This document shows, in pieces, positions 52,919-61,426 of a stretch of DNA of 64,000 bases. The notes under the pieces are model-generated. The model saw only the letters and a list, made by a program, of their open reading frames with translations, made no database searches and was not told the DNA's origin. Origin of the DNA: Alphaproteobacteria bacterium (GTDB lineage: Bacteria; Pseudomonadota; Alphaproteobacteria; JAVJVX01); contig JAVJVX010000003.1 in assembly GCA_040220875.1 (NCBI GenBank), forward strand, positions 200,969 through 264,968. The letters are read 5' to 3'. Position 1 is the first letter of the stretch, and each line of letters starts with the position of its first letter. Both the position numbers and the translations under genes were made by a program.

Positions 52919-53569
52919 ATGTCTCTGAAGGAAGAACTCGATCAATTCAGGGCCGGCATGGCGGAAAAGATCCCCCCGGAGGTTCGGGAAATCATGGGAA
53001 AGGCCATTGAGGAAATCCGCGCGGCCGGGCTCGACAAGAAGGCGCCGGCAGCGGGCGCGAAGGCGCCGGACTTCGATCTTCCCGATGCCACGGGAAAAAC
53101 CGTTTCGTCAGCGGAGTTGCGCGGGAAGGGGCCGATGGTCCTGACGTTCTATCGCGGCGAATGGTGTCCTTTCTGCAATCTGGAACTTAACGCGCTGCAA
53201 AAGAAACTGCCTGAAATCGAGGCGCTGGGCGCCAGCCTGGTCGCCGTATCCCCCCAGACACCCGACCATTCCCTGTCCATGACGGAAAAGAACAATCTTT
53301 CCTTCGCCGTGCTGAGCGACGTTGGCAACACCGTGGCACGGAAATACGGGCTGACATTCTCGTTAAGCGAAGACCTCAAGCCGGTCTACAAGCAGCTGGG
53401 GGTCGATCTTGCCGCGTTCAACGGGACCGACGATTATGAATTGCCGATGGCGGCGACTTTCGTGATTGATGAAGACGGGGCCGTGCTGTTGTCCCATGTG
53501 GACGCCGATTACACATCGCGGCTCGAGCCGGACGAAATCGTGGCGGCCCTCAAACAGGCGAAAGCCTAG
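52919..53569 (+). CDS. Peroxiredoxin-like (AhpC/TSA) family protein
   Basis: The 216-residue protein has a thioredoxin fold with the catalytic pattern FYRGEWCPFCNLELNALQ near residue 80, in which WCPFC gives a CxxC redox site rather than the classic PxxxTxxC peroxidatic motif. The N-terminal 50 residues are helical. Such peroxiredoxin-like proteins reduce peroxides or act as thiol oxidoreductases. GAGGT precedes the ATG at 52919. The next gene starts 11 bases later, probably in the same transcript. Confidence 0.85.
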   Translation: MSLKEELDQFRAGMAEKIPPEVREIMGKAIEEIRAAGLDKKAPAAGAKAPDFDLPDATGKTVSSAELRGKGPMVLTFYRGEWCPFCNLELNALQKKLPEIEALGASLVAVSPQTPDHSLSMTEKNNLSFAVLSDVGNTVARKYGLTFSLSEDLKPVYKQLGVDLAAFNGTDDYELPMAATFVIDEDGAVLLSHVDADYTSRLEPDEIVAALKQAKA

Positions 53570-53580
53570 AAGGGAGACGG

Positions 53581-54021
53581 ATGAGCGGGGAACGCGACGC
53601 CGTCCTGTTCGCGAACGAAGCCTTCTATCTCGCTTTCCGGACAGGCGATCTCGCAGCCATGGATGCGCTCTGGGCGCAGCGCGCGCCCGTGTCCTGCATT
53701 CATCCCGGCTGGGCCGCGCTGACCGGCCGGGAGCGCGTCATGGGCGGCTGGTCCGCCATCCTGCGCCATGGCAGCGGGGGCCAGATCGAATGCCGGCACG
53801 CGGAAGTTCAGCAATATGGCGAGTCAGCGCTTGTCATCTGCTACGAGGTTCTGGACGGCACCGTGCTCGTCGCCTGCAATGGCTTCGTCAAGCAAGACGG
53901 ACGCTGGCGGATGGTGCATCACCAGGCCGGGCCCGCCAACATGGTGCCGGGTGAGCTGGCGATGGACGACGATTCGAGCTCGGACACGGAAGGCGACCCG
54001 GGCTCGAATATGGTCCATTAG
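53581..54021 (+). CDS. SnoaL/NTF2-like protein
   Basis: The 146-residue protein has a cone-shaped NTF2-like fold pattern: EAFYLAFRTGDLAAMDALWAQ, SCIHPGWAALTGRERVMGGW near residue 39, and ALVICYEVLDGTVLVACNGFVKQDGRWRMVHHQAG near 80-115. Such proteins often act as isomerases, hydrolases or ketosteroid-like enzymes, but many have no known activity. It is probably co-transcribed with the peroxiredoxin-like gene and convergent with the P450 gene, whose end is 8 bases away. Confidence 0.82.
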   Translation: MSGERDAVLFANEAFYLAFRTGDLAAMDALWAQRAPVSCIHPGWAALTGRERVMGGWSAILRHGSGGQIECRHAEVQQYGESALVICYEVLDGTVLVACNGFVKQDGRWRMVHHQAGPANMVPGELAMDDDSSSDTEGDPGSNMVH

Positions 54022-54029
54022 GCGCGCTT

Positions 54030-55415
54030 TCACGCGCGCCGGGTAAGACGCATGACCATGCCCCAGCGCGGCCGGAGGGTGATCAGCGCGACAGGTTCGA
54101 CCGGAAATCCGGGAGCCAGCCGGGCGCGGTAACGCTGAAGCAGGCTCACGAGTGCAAGCTGCGCCTCCACGAGGGCGAAGTTCTTTCCGATGCAGGTGCG
54201 CGGGCCGCCGCCGAAAGGCAGATACGCGTACGGGTGGCGCGCCCTGACGGCCTCCGGCCGGAAACGGTCGGGGTCGAATCGCTCGGGCGCTTCCCAGAGT
54301 CTCTTGTGTCGATGCAGGACCCAGGGCGCGATCATCACCTCGGCGCCCCGGGGAATGTCATATGATCCAACCCGGTCTGGCCCGAGCGCATGGCGGCCAA
54401 AGGTATGGGCGGGCGGATACAGCCTGAGCGCCTCATCGATCACCTGGCGCGTGTATGCCAGGTTGCGCGCGTCATCGTACAGAGGTGGCCGGCCACCCAG
54501 AACCCCGTCCCATTCGGCAAGAAGCCTGCCTTCGACCTCGGGATGCTGGGAGACGAGATACATGGTCCAGGTGAGCGCGTTGGCGGTGGTTTCGTGTCCG
54601 GCCGCGAAAATTGTCATCACCTCGTCGCGAATCTGCCGGTCGCTCATTCCCTGGCCCGTTTTTTCGTCGCGGGCCGACATCAGCATGTCCAGCAGGTCGC
54701 CCTGTTCGCCCGGATTGTCCCGGCGCGCGCGAATAAGGCGGCCGACGATCTCGTCGAGTACCCGCTGCGAGGCTTCGGCCCGCCGCGCCCGGGGGCGGGG
54801 GATCCAGTCGGGCAGGCCGAACAAATCGCTGATGGCAGGCCGGCCGGTCAGCTCCTGGATGCGCGAGAGGTGCGTATGCACGTCTGCCGCGGCCGGGCCA
54901 ATATCGCTCGAGAACATCGTCCGCACGATGATCCGAAGCGTGAGGTTCATCATGTCTTCGAGAATGTCGCGTTCCTCCTCGCGGGCCGCGGTCGCGTCCC
55001 AGAGGCGGGCAGTCTCTTCTGTCTCCGCCACCATGATCTCGGCCATGATCTTGAGGCGGCTGTGATGGAAAGCGGGATTGATGATCCGCCGCTGGCGAAG
55101 CCAGACGTCGTCTTCGCTTGTCAGCAGGCCGTTGCCGAGGCCGCGCTTCAGAAGCCGGAGCCCGATAACGCTCTTGTGATAATTGGCGGCATTGTCCGTC
55201 AGGACGTGCCGGATGCATTCGGGCTCGTTCAGCAAAATGAACCGGGTGAACAAGAGCCGGTTATAGATGACCCCTTCTTCGAAGGCTTCCGCTGTCCAGT
55301 TCCGCAGCGGATTTTCCTGGCTTTGACGCAGAAATTCGAAAAACCCGATCTCGCGCCGCGGTTTGGGAATAATCGGCCGCGCCGGCGGATAGGAAGACGC
55401 TGCGAACCGGGCCAT
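54030..55415 (-). CDS. Cytochrome P450
   Basis: The 461-residue protein has the heme-binding motif FGGGPRTCIGKNFA with the axial Cys408, the I-helix oxygen-activation motif AGHETTANALTW near residue 268 and the ExxR motif in DEALRLYPP near 325. It has no membrane anchor and no fused reductase. The sequence is of the CYP102/CYP4-like fatty-acid group in general appearance, but substrate class cannot be fixed. It starts 22 bases downstream of the EamA transporter gene, on the same strand, so the two may be co-expressed. Confidence 0.93.
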   Translation of the reverse strand: MARFAASSYPPARPIIPKPRREIGFFEFLRQSQENPLRNWTAEAFEEGVIYNRLLFTRFILLNEPECIRHVLTDNAANYHKSVIGLRLLKRGLGNGLLTSEDDVWLRQRRIINPAFHHSRLKIMAEIMVAETEETARLWDATAAREEERDILEDMMNLTLRIIVRTMFSSDIGPAAADVHTHLSRIQELTGRPAISDLFGLPDWIPRPRARRAEASQRVLDEIVGRLIRARRDNPGEQGDLLDMLMSARDEKTGQGMSDRQIRDEVMTIFAAGHETTANALTWTMYLVSQHPEVEGRLLAEWDGVLGGRPPLYDDARNLAYTRQVIDEALRLYPPAHTFGRHALGPDRVGSYDIPRGAEVMIAPWVLHRHKRLWEAPERFDPDRFRPEAVRARHPYAYLPFGGGPRTCIGKNFALVEAQLALVSLLQRYRARLAPGFPVEPVALITLRPRWGMVMRLTRRA

Positions 55416-55437
55416 GAACAGCTCCGCCAGGGACCCG

Positions 55438-56460
55438 TCAGGATTCCGCCGCGTCCTCGGCCGACCCGGCGGCTTTCCGCGAAGCGCGCGTCCCGGCGTT
55501 GACCATGACCAACCCTGCCAGCATGGCGATCAGGGCCAGCACGAACCAGAAATTCGGCACTTCATTAAAAATCACGCTCGCCCAGGCGATGCCGGTGATC
55601 AGCGTAAAATAATTGAATTGGGAGAAAAACACGGGGCCTGCGCGATGGATCACTTCGAAGAAGAAGAAGATGAAAAGTGCCATGACACCGCCCACGGTCA
55701 GAACCGCGAAATCCACGTCGGTCACGGGCGGCAGAGGTGCGTAGCCGCTGCCGAAGAAAAGGGCCGCCGGCAGCATGGCCAAGGCCGACGCCAGCAGCAG
55801 GCCAAAGGCGAGGGTGATGGAGGGCGAATCAGGTGGCCGGAAGATAACGGCCAGCACGTTCGACATCGCAAATGAAAGCGGAGCGACGAGGGCGACCGCG
55901 ATCCAGACGAGTGCGTCGCCCTCAGGCAGCGCGCCTTCCGGGATCACCAGAAACAGCACGCCGCCCAGGCCGGTCGTCAGCCCCAGCACGCTGAGCCAGC
56001 GGAAGCGATCCATGCGGAAAATCAGAGCCATGACATATGTCGAGGCGGGCACCAGGGCGAGCAGCAGCGCCACGACACTGGCCGGCAGATGGGGGGCGGC
56101 CAGCGTCAGGAAGATGAATGGCAGGGGAATGCCGAAAAATCCCGTCGCGATATATGCCTTGATATGTGCGGCGGAAAAACGCGGCCGCCGCCGGCTGAAC
56201 AGGCAGATGGCGCCGGCGACCGTGGCGCCCAGGAAGGAGAACCAGAAAGCGTAGACGAGCGGATTGACCCCCGCCTCGCCGACAACCTTGTTCATCGAGG
56301 GCACCACCCCGTAGCACAGGGCGGCAAGCCCGAGCATGACAGCAGGCACCCAACTGGCGGGCATGACCTTGGCCCAGAGATCGACGCGTCCGACGCCGGG
56401 CGTTTCCGTGATGGGGTCTGGCGATCCGCCGGGGGCGGGCGTGTCATCGGGCCGGCTCAT
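55438..56460 (-). CDS. EamA/DMT-family transporter
   Basis: The 340-residue membrane protein has ten predicted helices arranged as two EamA repeats, with a charged N-terminal extension of about 35 residues and a short charged tail. Typical stretches are LGATVAGAICLFSRR near residue 80 and LPFIFLTLAAPHLPAS near 115. DMT proteins export metabolites or drugs; the substrate is unknown. AAGGA lies eight bases before the ATG. Lying upstream of the P450 gene, it could export a P450 product (inference). Confidence 0.85.
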   Translation of the reverse strand: MSRPDDTPAPGGSPDPITETPGVGRVDLWAKVMPASWVPAVMLGLAALCYGVVPSMNKVVGEAGVNPLVYAFWFSFLGATVAGAICLFSRRRPRFSAAHIKAYIATGFFGIPLPFIFLTLAAPHLPASVVALLLALVPASTYVMALIFRMDRFRWLSVLGLTTGLGGVLFLVIPEGALPEGDALVWIAVALVAPLSFAMSNVLAVIFRPPDSPSITLAFGLLLASALAMLPAALFFGSGYAPLPPVTDVDFAVLTVGGVMALFIFFFFEVIHRAGPVFFSQFNYFTLITGIAWASVIFNEVPNFWFVLALIAMLAGLVMVNAGTRASRKAAGSAEDAAES

Positions 56461-56705
56461 GGCATTATCCTTTTTCTGGGGTGAAACGGCTGGACCGGAG
56501 ATTATCAGGCCGGGTTCCGCCACGTCAAAGTCAGTATCGGGGCTGATCGGGCCCGTCAGGCCGGCGGGGCTGCCCTGCTCCCGTTGGCGTGGGCAGGCGT
56601 GCCTGTGCTATGAAAGCGGGCCCGGCCGAGTGCGCCGGGAGAAAACGCGGTCAAGCGTCCTTTGCCCGGCCGCCGATCCCCCAACCCCTAATCCAATGGA
56701 AACCC

Positions 56706-57398
56706 ATGATTGATCTTTACACGTGGCCCACGCCCAACGGGCACAAGGTCCATATCATGCTCGAGGAAACCGGCCTCCCTTACCGGGTGATCCCGATCAA
56801 CATCGGCGAAGGCGATCAGTTCGATCCCGAATTTCTCAAGATCAGCCCGAATAACAAGATGCCGGCGATCGTCGATCAGGAATCAGCCGACGGGAAGCCG
56901 TATTCGCTGTTCGAATCAGGTGCAATCCTGATCTATCTCGCCGAAAAGACCGGCAAGTTCATGCCCAAGGACGTGCGCGGATGCTACGACGTCATACAAT
57001 GGCTCATGTTCCAGATGGGCGGTGTCGGCCCGATGCTGGGCCAGGTGCACCACTTCCGACGCTATGCGCCCGAAACAATTCCCTACGCCATCGACCGCTA
57101 CACTAATGAGGGCAAGCGTCTGTACGGGGTCGTCAATAAGCGGCTCGAGGGTCGTGATTACGTCTGTGACAAGTACTCGATCGCAGATATGGCGATATTC
57201 CCATGGATGCGGCTGCATGAAGGTCAGGAAATCGACATCGGACAATTTCCGAACGTCAAGAAATGGCTGGCACGTATCGAGAAACGTCCGGCCGTCAAGC
57301 GCGGCCTCGCGGTGCTCAAGGAATCTCGCCAGGAAGGGCCGATGAGCGACAAGGCAAAGGAGCTGCTGTTCGGGAAGTCGCAATACCAGGCACGCTGA
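56706..57398 (+). CDS. Glutathione S-transferase, GstB/YghU-like, copy 2
   Basis: The 230-residue protein is a close paralogue of the one at 37633: the same WPTPNGHK active-site region, SPNNKMPAIVDQE and FESGAILIYLAEKTGKFMP, then MFQMGGVGPMLGQVHHF and YSIADMAIFPW. This points to a shared reaction such as disulfide reduction or conjugation of a small electrophile, although the substrate is not known. The start at 56706 follows an open upstream frame with no better site. It is 28 bases before the amidotransferase-like gene. Confidence 0.88.
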   Translation: MIDLYTWPTPNGHKVHIMLEETGLPYRVIPINIGEGDQFDPEFLKISPNNKMPAIVDQESADGKPYSLFESGAILIYLAEKTGKFMPKDVRGCYDVIQWLMFQMGGVGPMLGQVHHFRRYAPETIPYAIDRYTNEGKRLYGVVNKRLEGRDYVCDKYSIADMAIFPWMRLHEGQEIDIGQFPNVKKWLARIEKRPAVKRGLAVLKESRQEGPMSDKAKELLFGKSQYQAR

Positions 57399-57426
57399 CC
57401 CGGCGCGCTGCTCGAGTTCGCATATC

Positions 57427-58122
57427 ATGGGCAATCGGATACTGACGGTCGTCCATTCGAGACGGTCCACGCCCGGCCGGGCGGGCGAAATCCTGTCCGG
57501 CCGGGGCTACCTGCTTGAAGCGCGCTGCCCGGCTCAGGGCGACGCCCTGCCGGCCTCGCTCGAGGACTACGAAGGGGTCATCATTTTCGGTGGCCCTATG
57601 AGCGTCTACGATAACGACAAGCCTTTTCTGAAAACCGAAATGGACTGGATCCCGACCGTCATCGAGTCCGGGACGCCGCTTCTCGGCGTCTGTCTTGGCG
57701 GTCAGCTCGTCTCGAAGGCGCTGGGGGCCGAGGTTGCGCCCCATCCCGAGGGTATGGCCGAGGTCGGCTATTTCAATGTGCGGCCGGCCGGCGCGGGGTT
57801 CGTCGATCCCGACTTCCACGTCTATCAGTTTCACATCGATTCCCTGGGCCTGCCATCGGGCGCGGAGCTTCTGGCGACAGGTGAGATTTTCGAAACCCAG
57901 GCTTATCGCTACGGCGATAACGTTACCGCTATTCAGTTCCATCCCGAGGTGACGCGCGAAATGATGCTGCTATGGACACGCGCGGCGGGCGACCGCCTGA
58001 CGCGGCCCGGCGCGCAGACCCGGGCCGAGCAGGTGGCGCGCTGTCGCCAGTTCGACTCGGGCGTGTCCAAGTGGTTCGAGAATTTTCTCGATCGTCAGTT
58101 CGGGCGACCCGGCGAGTCGTGA
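57427..58122 (+). CDS. Class I glutamine amidotransferase-like protein
   Basis: The 231-residue protein has the class I catalytic nucleophile in GVCLGGQLV (Cys89) and the His/Glu pair in IQFHPEVTREMM near residue 177. An oxyanion region GGPMSVYDN occurs near 55. It resembles stand-alone GMP-synthase-type amidotransferases of unknown use, not GuaA, which would carry a synthetase domain. It follows the GST copy 2 gene by 28 bases, so glutathione-linked metabolism such as gamma-glutamyl hydrolysis is possible but unproven. Confidence 0.83.
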   Translation: MGNRILTVVHSRRSTPGRAGEILSGRGYLLEARCPAQGDALPASLEDYEGVIIFGGPMSVYDNDKPFLKTEMDWIPTVIESGTPLLGVCLGGQLVSKALGAEVAPHPEGMAEVGYFNVRPAGAGFVDPDFHVYQFHIDSLGLPSGAELLATGEIFETQAYRYGDNVTAIQFHPEVTREMMLLWTRAAGDRLTRPGAQTRAEQVARCRQFDSGVSKWFENFLDRQFGRPGES

Positions 58123-58143
58123 AAGCGTCGGCCCGCGCCGGGT

Positions 58144-59085
58144 CTAGAGCCCCTGCAGGATCTGGGCCCGCTTGTACTGATACTCCTCATCGGTAATGAG
58201 ACCGTCGCGCCGCAGCCGTTCGAGCTGTTTGAGCCGCTCTTCGGCTGAAATCTGCGCCGGGGCGCGCCGCGCAGGCGCGCCGCCGGTGGCTGGTTGATCA
58301 TCGGCCGAGACTGTCGGCGCGGTTTCGCGGAACGTATCTGGCTGGAGCGGACCACTTTCATAAGCGGTGGGGAAGAATACCAGCCAGTCCTTGCGATGCG
58401 TCAGGCCGCGCGGGCGATACACGCCGCTATCGGGTTCGGCCGTCAGTCCCGTATTCGAGGCCAGCGCCTTTTGCCGGAAGCCGACGGGCATGATTTCCTG
58501 CTTTTCCCCGAAGCGCTGGCTGGAAGTTGACACGCGGACGGCGCCGAAGATCACGTTGATCACGCGGTCCTTCACGAAGACACGGCCGGTGGTGATCTGG
58601 GGCGGGCCGGTATATCCACCGATCCAGCCCTTGGCGCGGGTATGGATGAGGAATGTCACATCCTCGTCGGAACCTGCCTCGCGCAGGGCGTTGGCGAGCT
58701 GAACGCTGAGCGAGTTCAGTTCGGGCGGATTGAAGAGTTTTGACATGGAATCGCCGGTCGGCTGATAGAAGACCCGGCTCAGCGCGTTACGGATCTGCAT
58801 GGACTGGAAGTTGGCAGGATGGCTGTTGGGTGGGGGGGAGCGGTCATCGATCTCGTCCTGTTTTTCGATCCGGACATACTGCTCGCCCTGTTCCCAGACG
58901 ATTTCGACGATATCGGGCTGGCCGGTGCCTCGGTGAAAGACGCCGCAGCCCGCCAATCCCGGTACCAGCAGGGCGATCAGCCCAAAGGCCAGGTTCCGGG
59001 CCAAGCGGCTTTCCCGGCTTCGGTCCGATGGTGCGCGGCAGGCCGCACCGGTCCGGCTCAGGGTTCGTCCACTCCAAAATTTCAT
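58144..59085 (-). CDS. SHOCT-domain lipoprotein
   Basis: The 313-residue protein has a lipoprotein-type signal with lipobox GLAGC (about residues 43-47, following an arginine-rich N-terminus), a beta-rich mid part with TFLIHTRAKGWIGGYTGPPQ and DRVINVIFGAVRVSTSSQ, and a C-terminal SHOCT helix pair (EERLKQLERLRRDGLITDEE). SHOCT domains often mark oligomerisation or membrane-associated assembly; the lipoprotein part is of unknown function. It is convergent with the amidotransferase gene and divergent from the repeat peptide genes. Confidence 0.75.
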   Translation of the reverse strand: MKFWSGRTLSRTGAACRAPSDRSRESRLARNLAFGLIALLVPGLAGCGVFHRGTGQPDIVEIVWEQGEQYVRIEKQDEIDDRSPPPNSHPANFQSMQIRNALSRVFYQPTGDSMSKLFNPPELNSLSVQLANALREAGSDEDVTFLIHTRAKGWIGGYTGPPQITTGRVFVKDRVINVIFGAVRVSTSSQRFGEKQEIMPVGFRQKALASNTGLTAEPDSGVYRPRGLTHRKDWLVFFPTAYESGPLQPDTFRETAPTVSADDQPATGGAPARRAPAQISAEERLKQLERLRRDGLITDEEYQYKRAQILQGL

Positions 59086-59408
59086 TCCAACTTCCCTTTT
59101 TCGACCGAGAGCAGCGGCATGCCCGCCATGCTCGCCATAAAACCGCAATATGTTGTTTTGGTGGCGCACTCTACCTACTCGCCATCCCCGCCGGAAGTCC
59201 CTCTCCCCCCGAAAATCCGGGAAATTGCGGCGCGCAGGCCGCCGCCCGGATCGTGTTTCGGGGCTATCCATCCAGAGTTTGGGATTTTATTCAAGGGGAG
59301 TGGGATCCCGATTGGGATGGCCGCCCACGGCTTTTTTCTATACAGGGGTGGTCGGGAACGCGGGCCCGGTGGCTTGTAAGGTGCCGGCTCGATAAAGATA
59401 ATTCGACA
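59086..59408. other. Control region between the SHOCT lipoprotein and repeat peptide 1
   Basis: The 323 bases should contain promoters for two divergent genes. I see the ribosome-binding stretch AAGGGAAG for the lipoprotein at the left end. The rest is GC-rich with no gene, terminator or clear operator. Confidence 0.3.
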
Positions 59409-59708
59409 ATGCCGCCACTTCCTCGGGAGAAGATCATGCATCGCGTCGATTCCGGCAGCCGAGCGTCCGGGACGGAAAACCGCAAGAATTCCGGGCTCGA
59501 CCGCCGCGCCGCCCTGCGCCGGCTGGGGCTGGGGGCCTCGGTGGTCTATGGCGCCCCGGTGCTGCTGTCACTGAAGGGTACGTCGGCGGCCAGCGCGCCA
59601 CCCTGGGTGAAGCCGACCAAGCCCACCAAACCGACCAAGCCCACCAAGCCGACCAAGCCGTCGAAATCATCCAAGCCGTCGAAATCATCCGAGCCGTCCC
59701 GTCCCTAG
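59409..59708 (+). CDS. Repeat peptide 1: Tat-type leader, PPW motif, (K)P(T/S) tandem repeats
   Basis: The 99-residue protein has a twin-arginine-like leader DRRAALRRLGLGASV (about residues 31-45), a hydrophobic stretch VVYGAPVLLSLKGTSAASA, then PPWVKPTKPTKPTKPTKP and further Ser/Lys/Pro units to the end. No cysteine is present. A start at 59436 has a better GGGAG site, but the paralogue also begins MPPL. It resembles the protein at 59898 in the leader, the APVLLSL segment and PPW, so the two are paralogues. Both lie just upstream of an HPr-kinase-like gene, which makes them candidate substrates of that system (inference). Confidence 0.65.
   Translation: MPPLPREKIMHRVDSGSRASGTENRKNSGLDRRAALRRLGLGASVVYGAPVLLSLKGTSAASAPPWVKPTKPTKPTKPTKPTKPSKSSKPSKSSEPSRP
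59610..59699 (+). repeat. 9-bp tandem repeats coding for K-P-T and K-P-S units
   Basis: Ten units of nine bases code for KPT, KPT, KPT, KPT, KPT, KPS, KSS, KPS, KSS and EPS. Third positions vary (ccg/ccc, aag/aaa), while the residues stay the same, which suggests selection on the protein sequence rather than recent simple slippage. Confidence 0.85.
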
Positions 59709-59897
59709 AGACAAGGCGGGTATCACGTGGATCCCTTCCGCGACATCCGGCGTCCAGCATCGCACCGACGGCCTCTTCGGGCTTTACCTTTGGGAAATGG
59801 GCCGCATAGTATTGAAACGCCGGATTAAAAAGGCTGTAAGGGAAATGCCCGCCCGGCCAAATAGGGCCCGGCGGGGGACACGGATTGAGAGGATACC

Positions 59898-60212
59898 ATG
59901 CCCCCTTTGGGCAAGGAAAATAACGCCGGCCCTGCAGGGGGGGCCGAGGGGGGTGCACTGACCCGCCGGGCCGCCCTGGGGCGTCTCGGGATCGGCGTTT
60001 CTGTCGCCTATACCGCACCGGTCCTCCTGTCCCTGAATACGGCTGACGCCCGCGGCGGGGGAAGCGGGCCGCCGCCCTGGGCACAGCCCACGCGGCCGAC
60101 CCGCTCGAGCCGGCCGTCACGCTCGAGCCGGCCATCGCGTTCGAGCCGGCCATCACGCTCGAGCCGGCCCAGCGGTTCGCGGGGTTCCGGCGGTGGCGGC
60201 CCCGGGCACTGA
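59898..60212 (+). CDS. Repeat peptide 2: Tat-type leader, PPW motif, (R)P(S/T) tandem repeats
   Basis: The 104-residue protein has a leader with TRRAALGRLGIGVSVAYTAP (residues 22-41), a likely signal-peptidase site near NTADA-RG, then GPPPWAQPTRPTRSSRPS and Arg-Pro-Ser/Ser-Ser repeats, ending in a Gly-rich tail SGGGGPGH. No cysteine is present. GAGAGGA lies five bases before the ATG. It is 190 bases downstream of repeat peptide 1 and 48 bases before the HPr-kinase-like gene. The leader suggests folded or unfolded Tat export; the repeats are rich in hydroxyl side chains that a kinase could modify (inference). Confidence 0.7.
   Translation: MPPLGKENNAGPAGGAEGGALTRRAALGRLGIGVSVAYTAPVLLSLNTADARGGGSGPPPWAQPTRPTRSSRPSRSSRPSRSSRPSRSSRPSGSRGSGGGGPGH
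60102..60173 (+). repeat. 18-bp tandem repeats coding for R-S-S-R-P-S units
   Basis: Four units of cgctcgagccggccatca-type sequence run head to tail (60102, 60120, 60138, 60156), with substitutions at several positions (gtca, atcg, atca, cagc). They code for successive RSSRPS hexapeptides in repeat peptide 2. Confidence 0.85.
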
Positions 60213-60260
60213 TCGGGCCATGCCGGCGCGATCTTCCGCATTTGTGGAATTGCCCAAACG

Positions 60261-61157
60261 ATGCTGATCCGGTTCGAACCCATCGATTTCCCGGTGCAAA
60301 TCGTCGGCTGGAATTCCTTTCTTCTGGATATCGGTCCGCTTCTGCAGGGCTGGCGTCCGCGGCTCTGGGAGGGGCCGGCGCCGGAAGCCGGGATCATTAT
60401 CGCTCGCGATTGTGACGGCGGTCCCCATTCCTATCTTCTGAGCGCAATCCTCGAGGGGCCGGTCGAGAAATACAACCAGCCAATCAAGACGATCTGCGCC
60501 TTCCTCGCCGACCTGATGACCTGGCTTTGCGATCGCGATCCGGATTGGCTGTCGCTGCACGCAGGCGCGGTCGAGATTGGTGGCAAGACTGTCCTGTTCC
60601 CGGCCAAGGGGCGCAGTGGCAAAAGCACCCTGACGGCGGAGCTGGGCCTGGCAGGCGGCCGCATCTTTTCGGATGACGTCGTGCCGCTTGCCGGGGAAGC
60701 GCTGGAGGCGGTCGCTCTCGGGATAGCGCCGCGTCTGCGCCTGCCGCTGCCCGGTCCGGCCGATAGCCCGCTCGCGCGCCACATCGCGTCCCATTCCCCG
60801 CCGGACGGCACGCGGTATGCCTATGTCACGCTTGATGCCGACCGTCTCGCGCCTTTCGGGACACGAGCGCCGGCGGGCGCGATCGTCATTCTCGACCGGC
60901 AGGCCGCCGGGCCGGGGACGCCGCCACGGCTCGAAGCCGCTTCCCGGGTGGAGGCCCTCAAACAGGTCATTGGACAGAACATGGGAATCAGGATGGGGAG
61001 CAGCACGCTGATGCGGCGCCTTCACGCCCTGGTCGCGCGGATACCTGTCTATACACTGATTTACGAAGAAGCGGCGCCCGCCGCCCGGTTGCTGATGGCG
61101 CGATTTGGCGATCCGGCGCTGACGCGGCCGCCGGAATCGCTGGAACAGGTGCGATGA
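60261..61157 (+). CDS. HPr-kinase-related ATPase (HprK-rel-A type)
   Basis: The 298-residue protein has a Walker A loop KGRSGKST (residues 116-123), an upstream LHAGAV segment (His99) as in HprK/P, and a SDDVVPL motif near 140. The regulatory N-terminal domain is unlike HPr kinase. It fits the HprK-rel-A family defined bioinformatically by its partners, a PqqD-like protein and a nucleotidyltransferase, both present here. The closest studied cases are kinases that phosphorylate lasso peptides, which are HprK-like. Its substrate is unknown; repeat peptides 1 and 2 are the obvious candidates. Stop overlaps the PqqD start (ATGA). Confidence 0.75.
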   Translation: MLIRFEPIDFPVQIVGWNSFLLDIGPLLQGWRPRLWEGPAPEAGIIIARDCDGGPHSYLLSAILEGPVEKYNQPIKTICAFLADLMTWLCDRDPDWLSLHAGAVEIGGKTVLFPAKGRSGKSTLTAELGLAGGRIFSDDVVPLAGEALEAVALGIAPRLRLPLPGPADSPLARHIASHSPPDGTRYAYVTLDADRLAPFGTRAPAGAIVILDRQAAGPGTPPRLEAASRVEALKQVIGQNMGIRMGSSTLMRRLHALVARIPVYTLIYEEAAPAARLLMARFGDPALTRPPESLEQVR

Positions 61158-61426
61158 CCCAGTATCGCCGCGCGCCAGGTATCCAGATCACGTCCGTGGA
61201 AGACGATATGTTTCTTGTCGATCCGCGCACCGACGGCATCTTCCATCTGAATGCGGTGGGGGCGGGAATCTGGAATCTCCTGGCCGCGCCACAATCGATC
61301 GACGCGGTAGCGGCGGTGGTCAGCGACGCCTTTCCCGACCAGCCCCGTGAGGATGTCGCCCATCAGGTCCGGGAACTGATGGGCGATCTGGAAAAGCGGG
61401 GGCTGGTGGTCAGCGGGCCGGCATGA
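61154..61426 (+). CDS. PqqD-like peptide chaperone (HPr-rel-A type)
   Basis: The 90-residue protein has the PqqD fold: DDMFLVDPRTDGIFHLNAVG near residues 17-36, GAGIWNLLAAPQSIDAVAAV and a C-terminal DVAHQVRELMGDLEKRGLV. PqqD-type domains are RiPP recognition elements that bind leader peptides and hand them to modifying enzymes. It overlaps the kinase gene by four bases and is itself overlapped by 17 bases by the convergent nucleotidyltransferase gene. Its presence strongly suggests a peptide substrate nearby. Confidence 0.82.
   Translation: MTQYRRAPGIQITSVEDDMFLVDPRTDGIFHLNAVGAGIWNLLAAPQSIDAVAAVVSDAFPDQPREDVAHQVRELMGDLEKRGLVVSGPA

Noticed and set aside
59434-60156. A 240-residue minus-strand frame across the repeat peptides
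   Set aside because: Low-complexity Arg/Pro/Ala/Trp repeats mirror the plus-strand repeats; no ribosome-binding site or domain is seen.
59610-60173. CRISPR-like array from the tandem repeats
   Set aside because: The units are 9 or 18 bases, directly adjacent without spacers, and lie inside coding frames.
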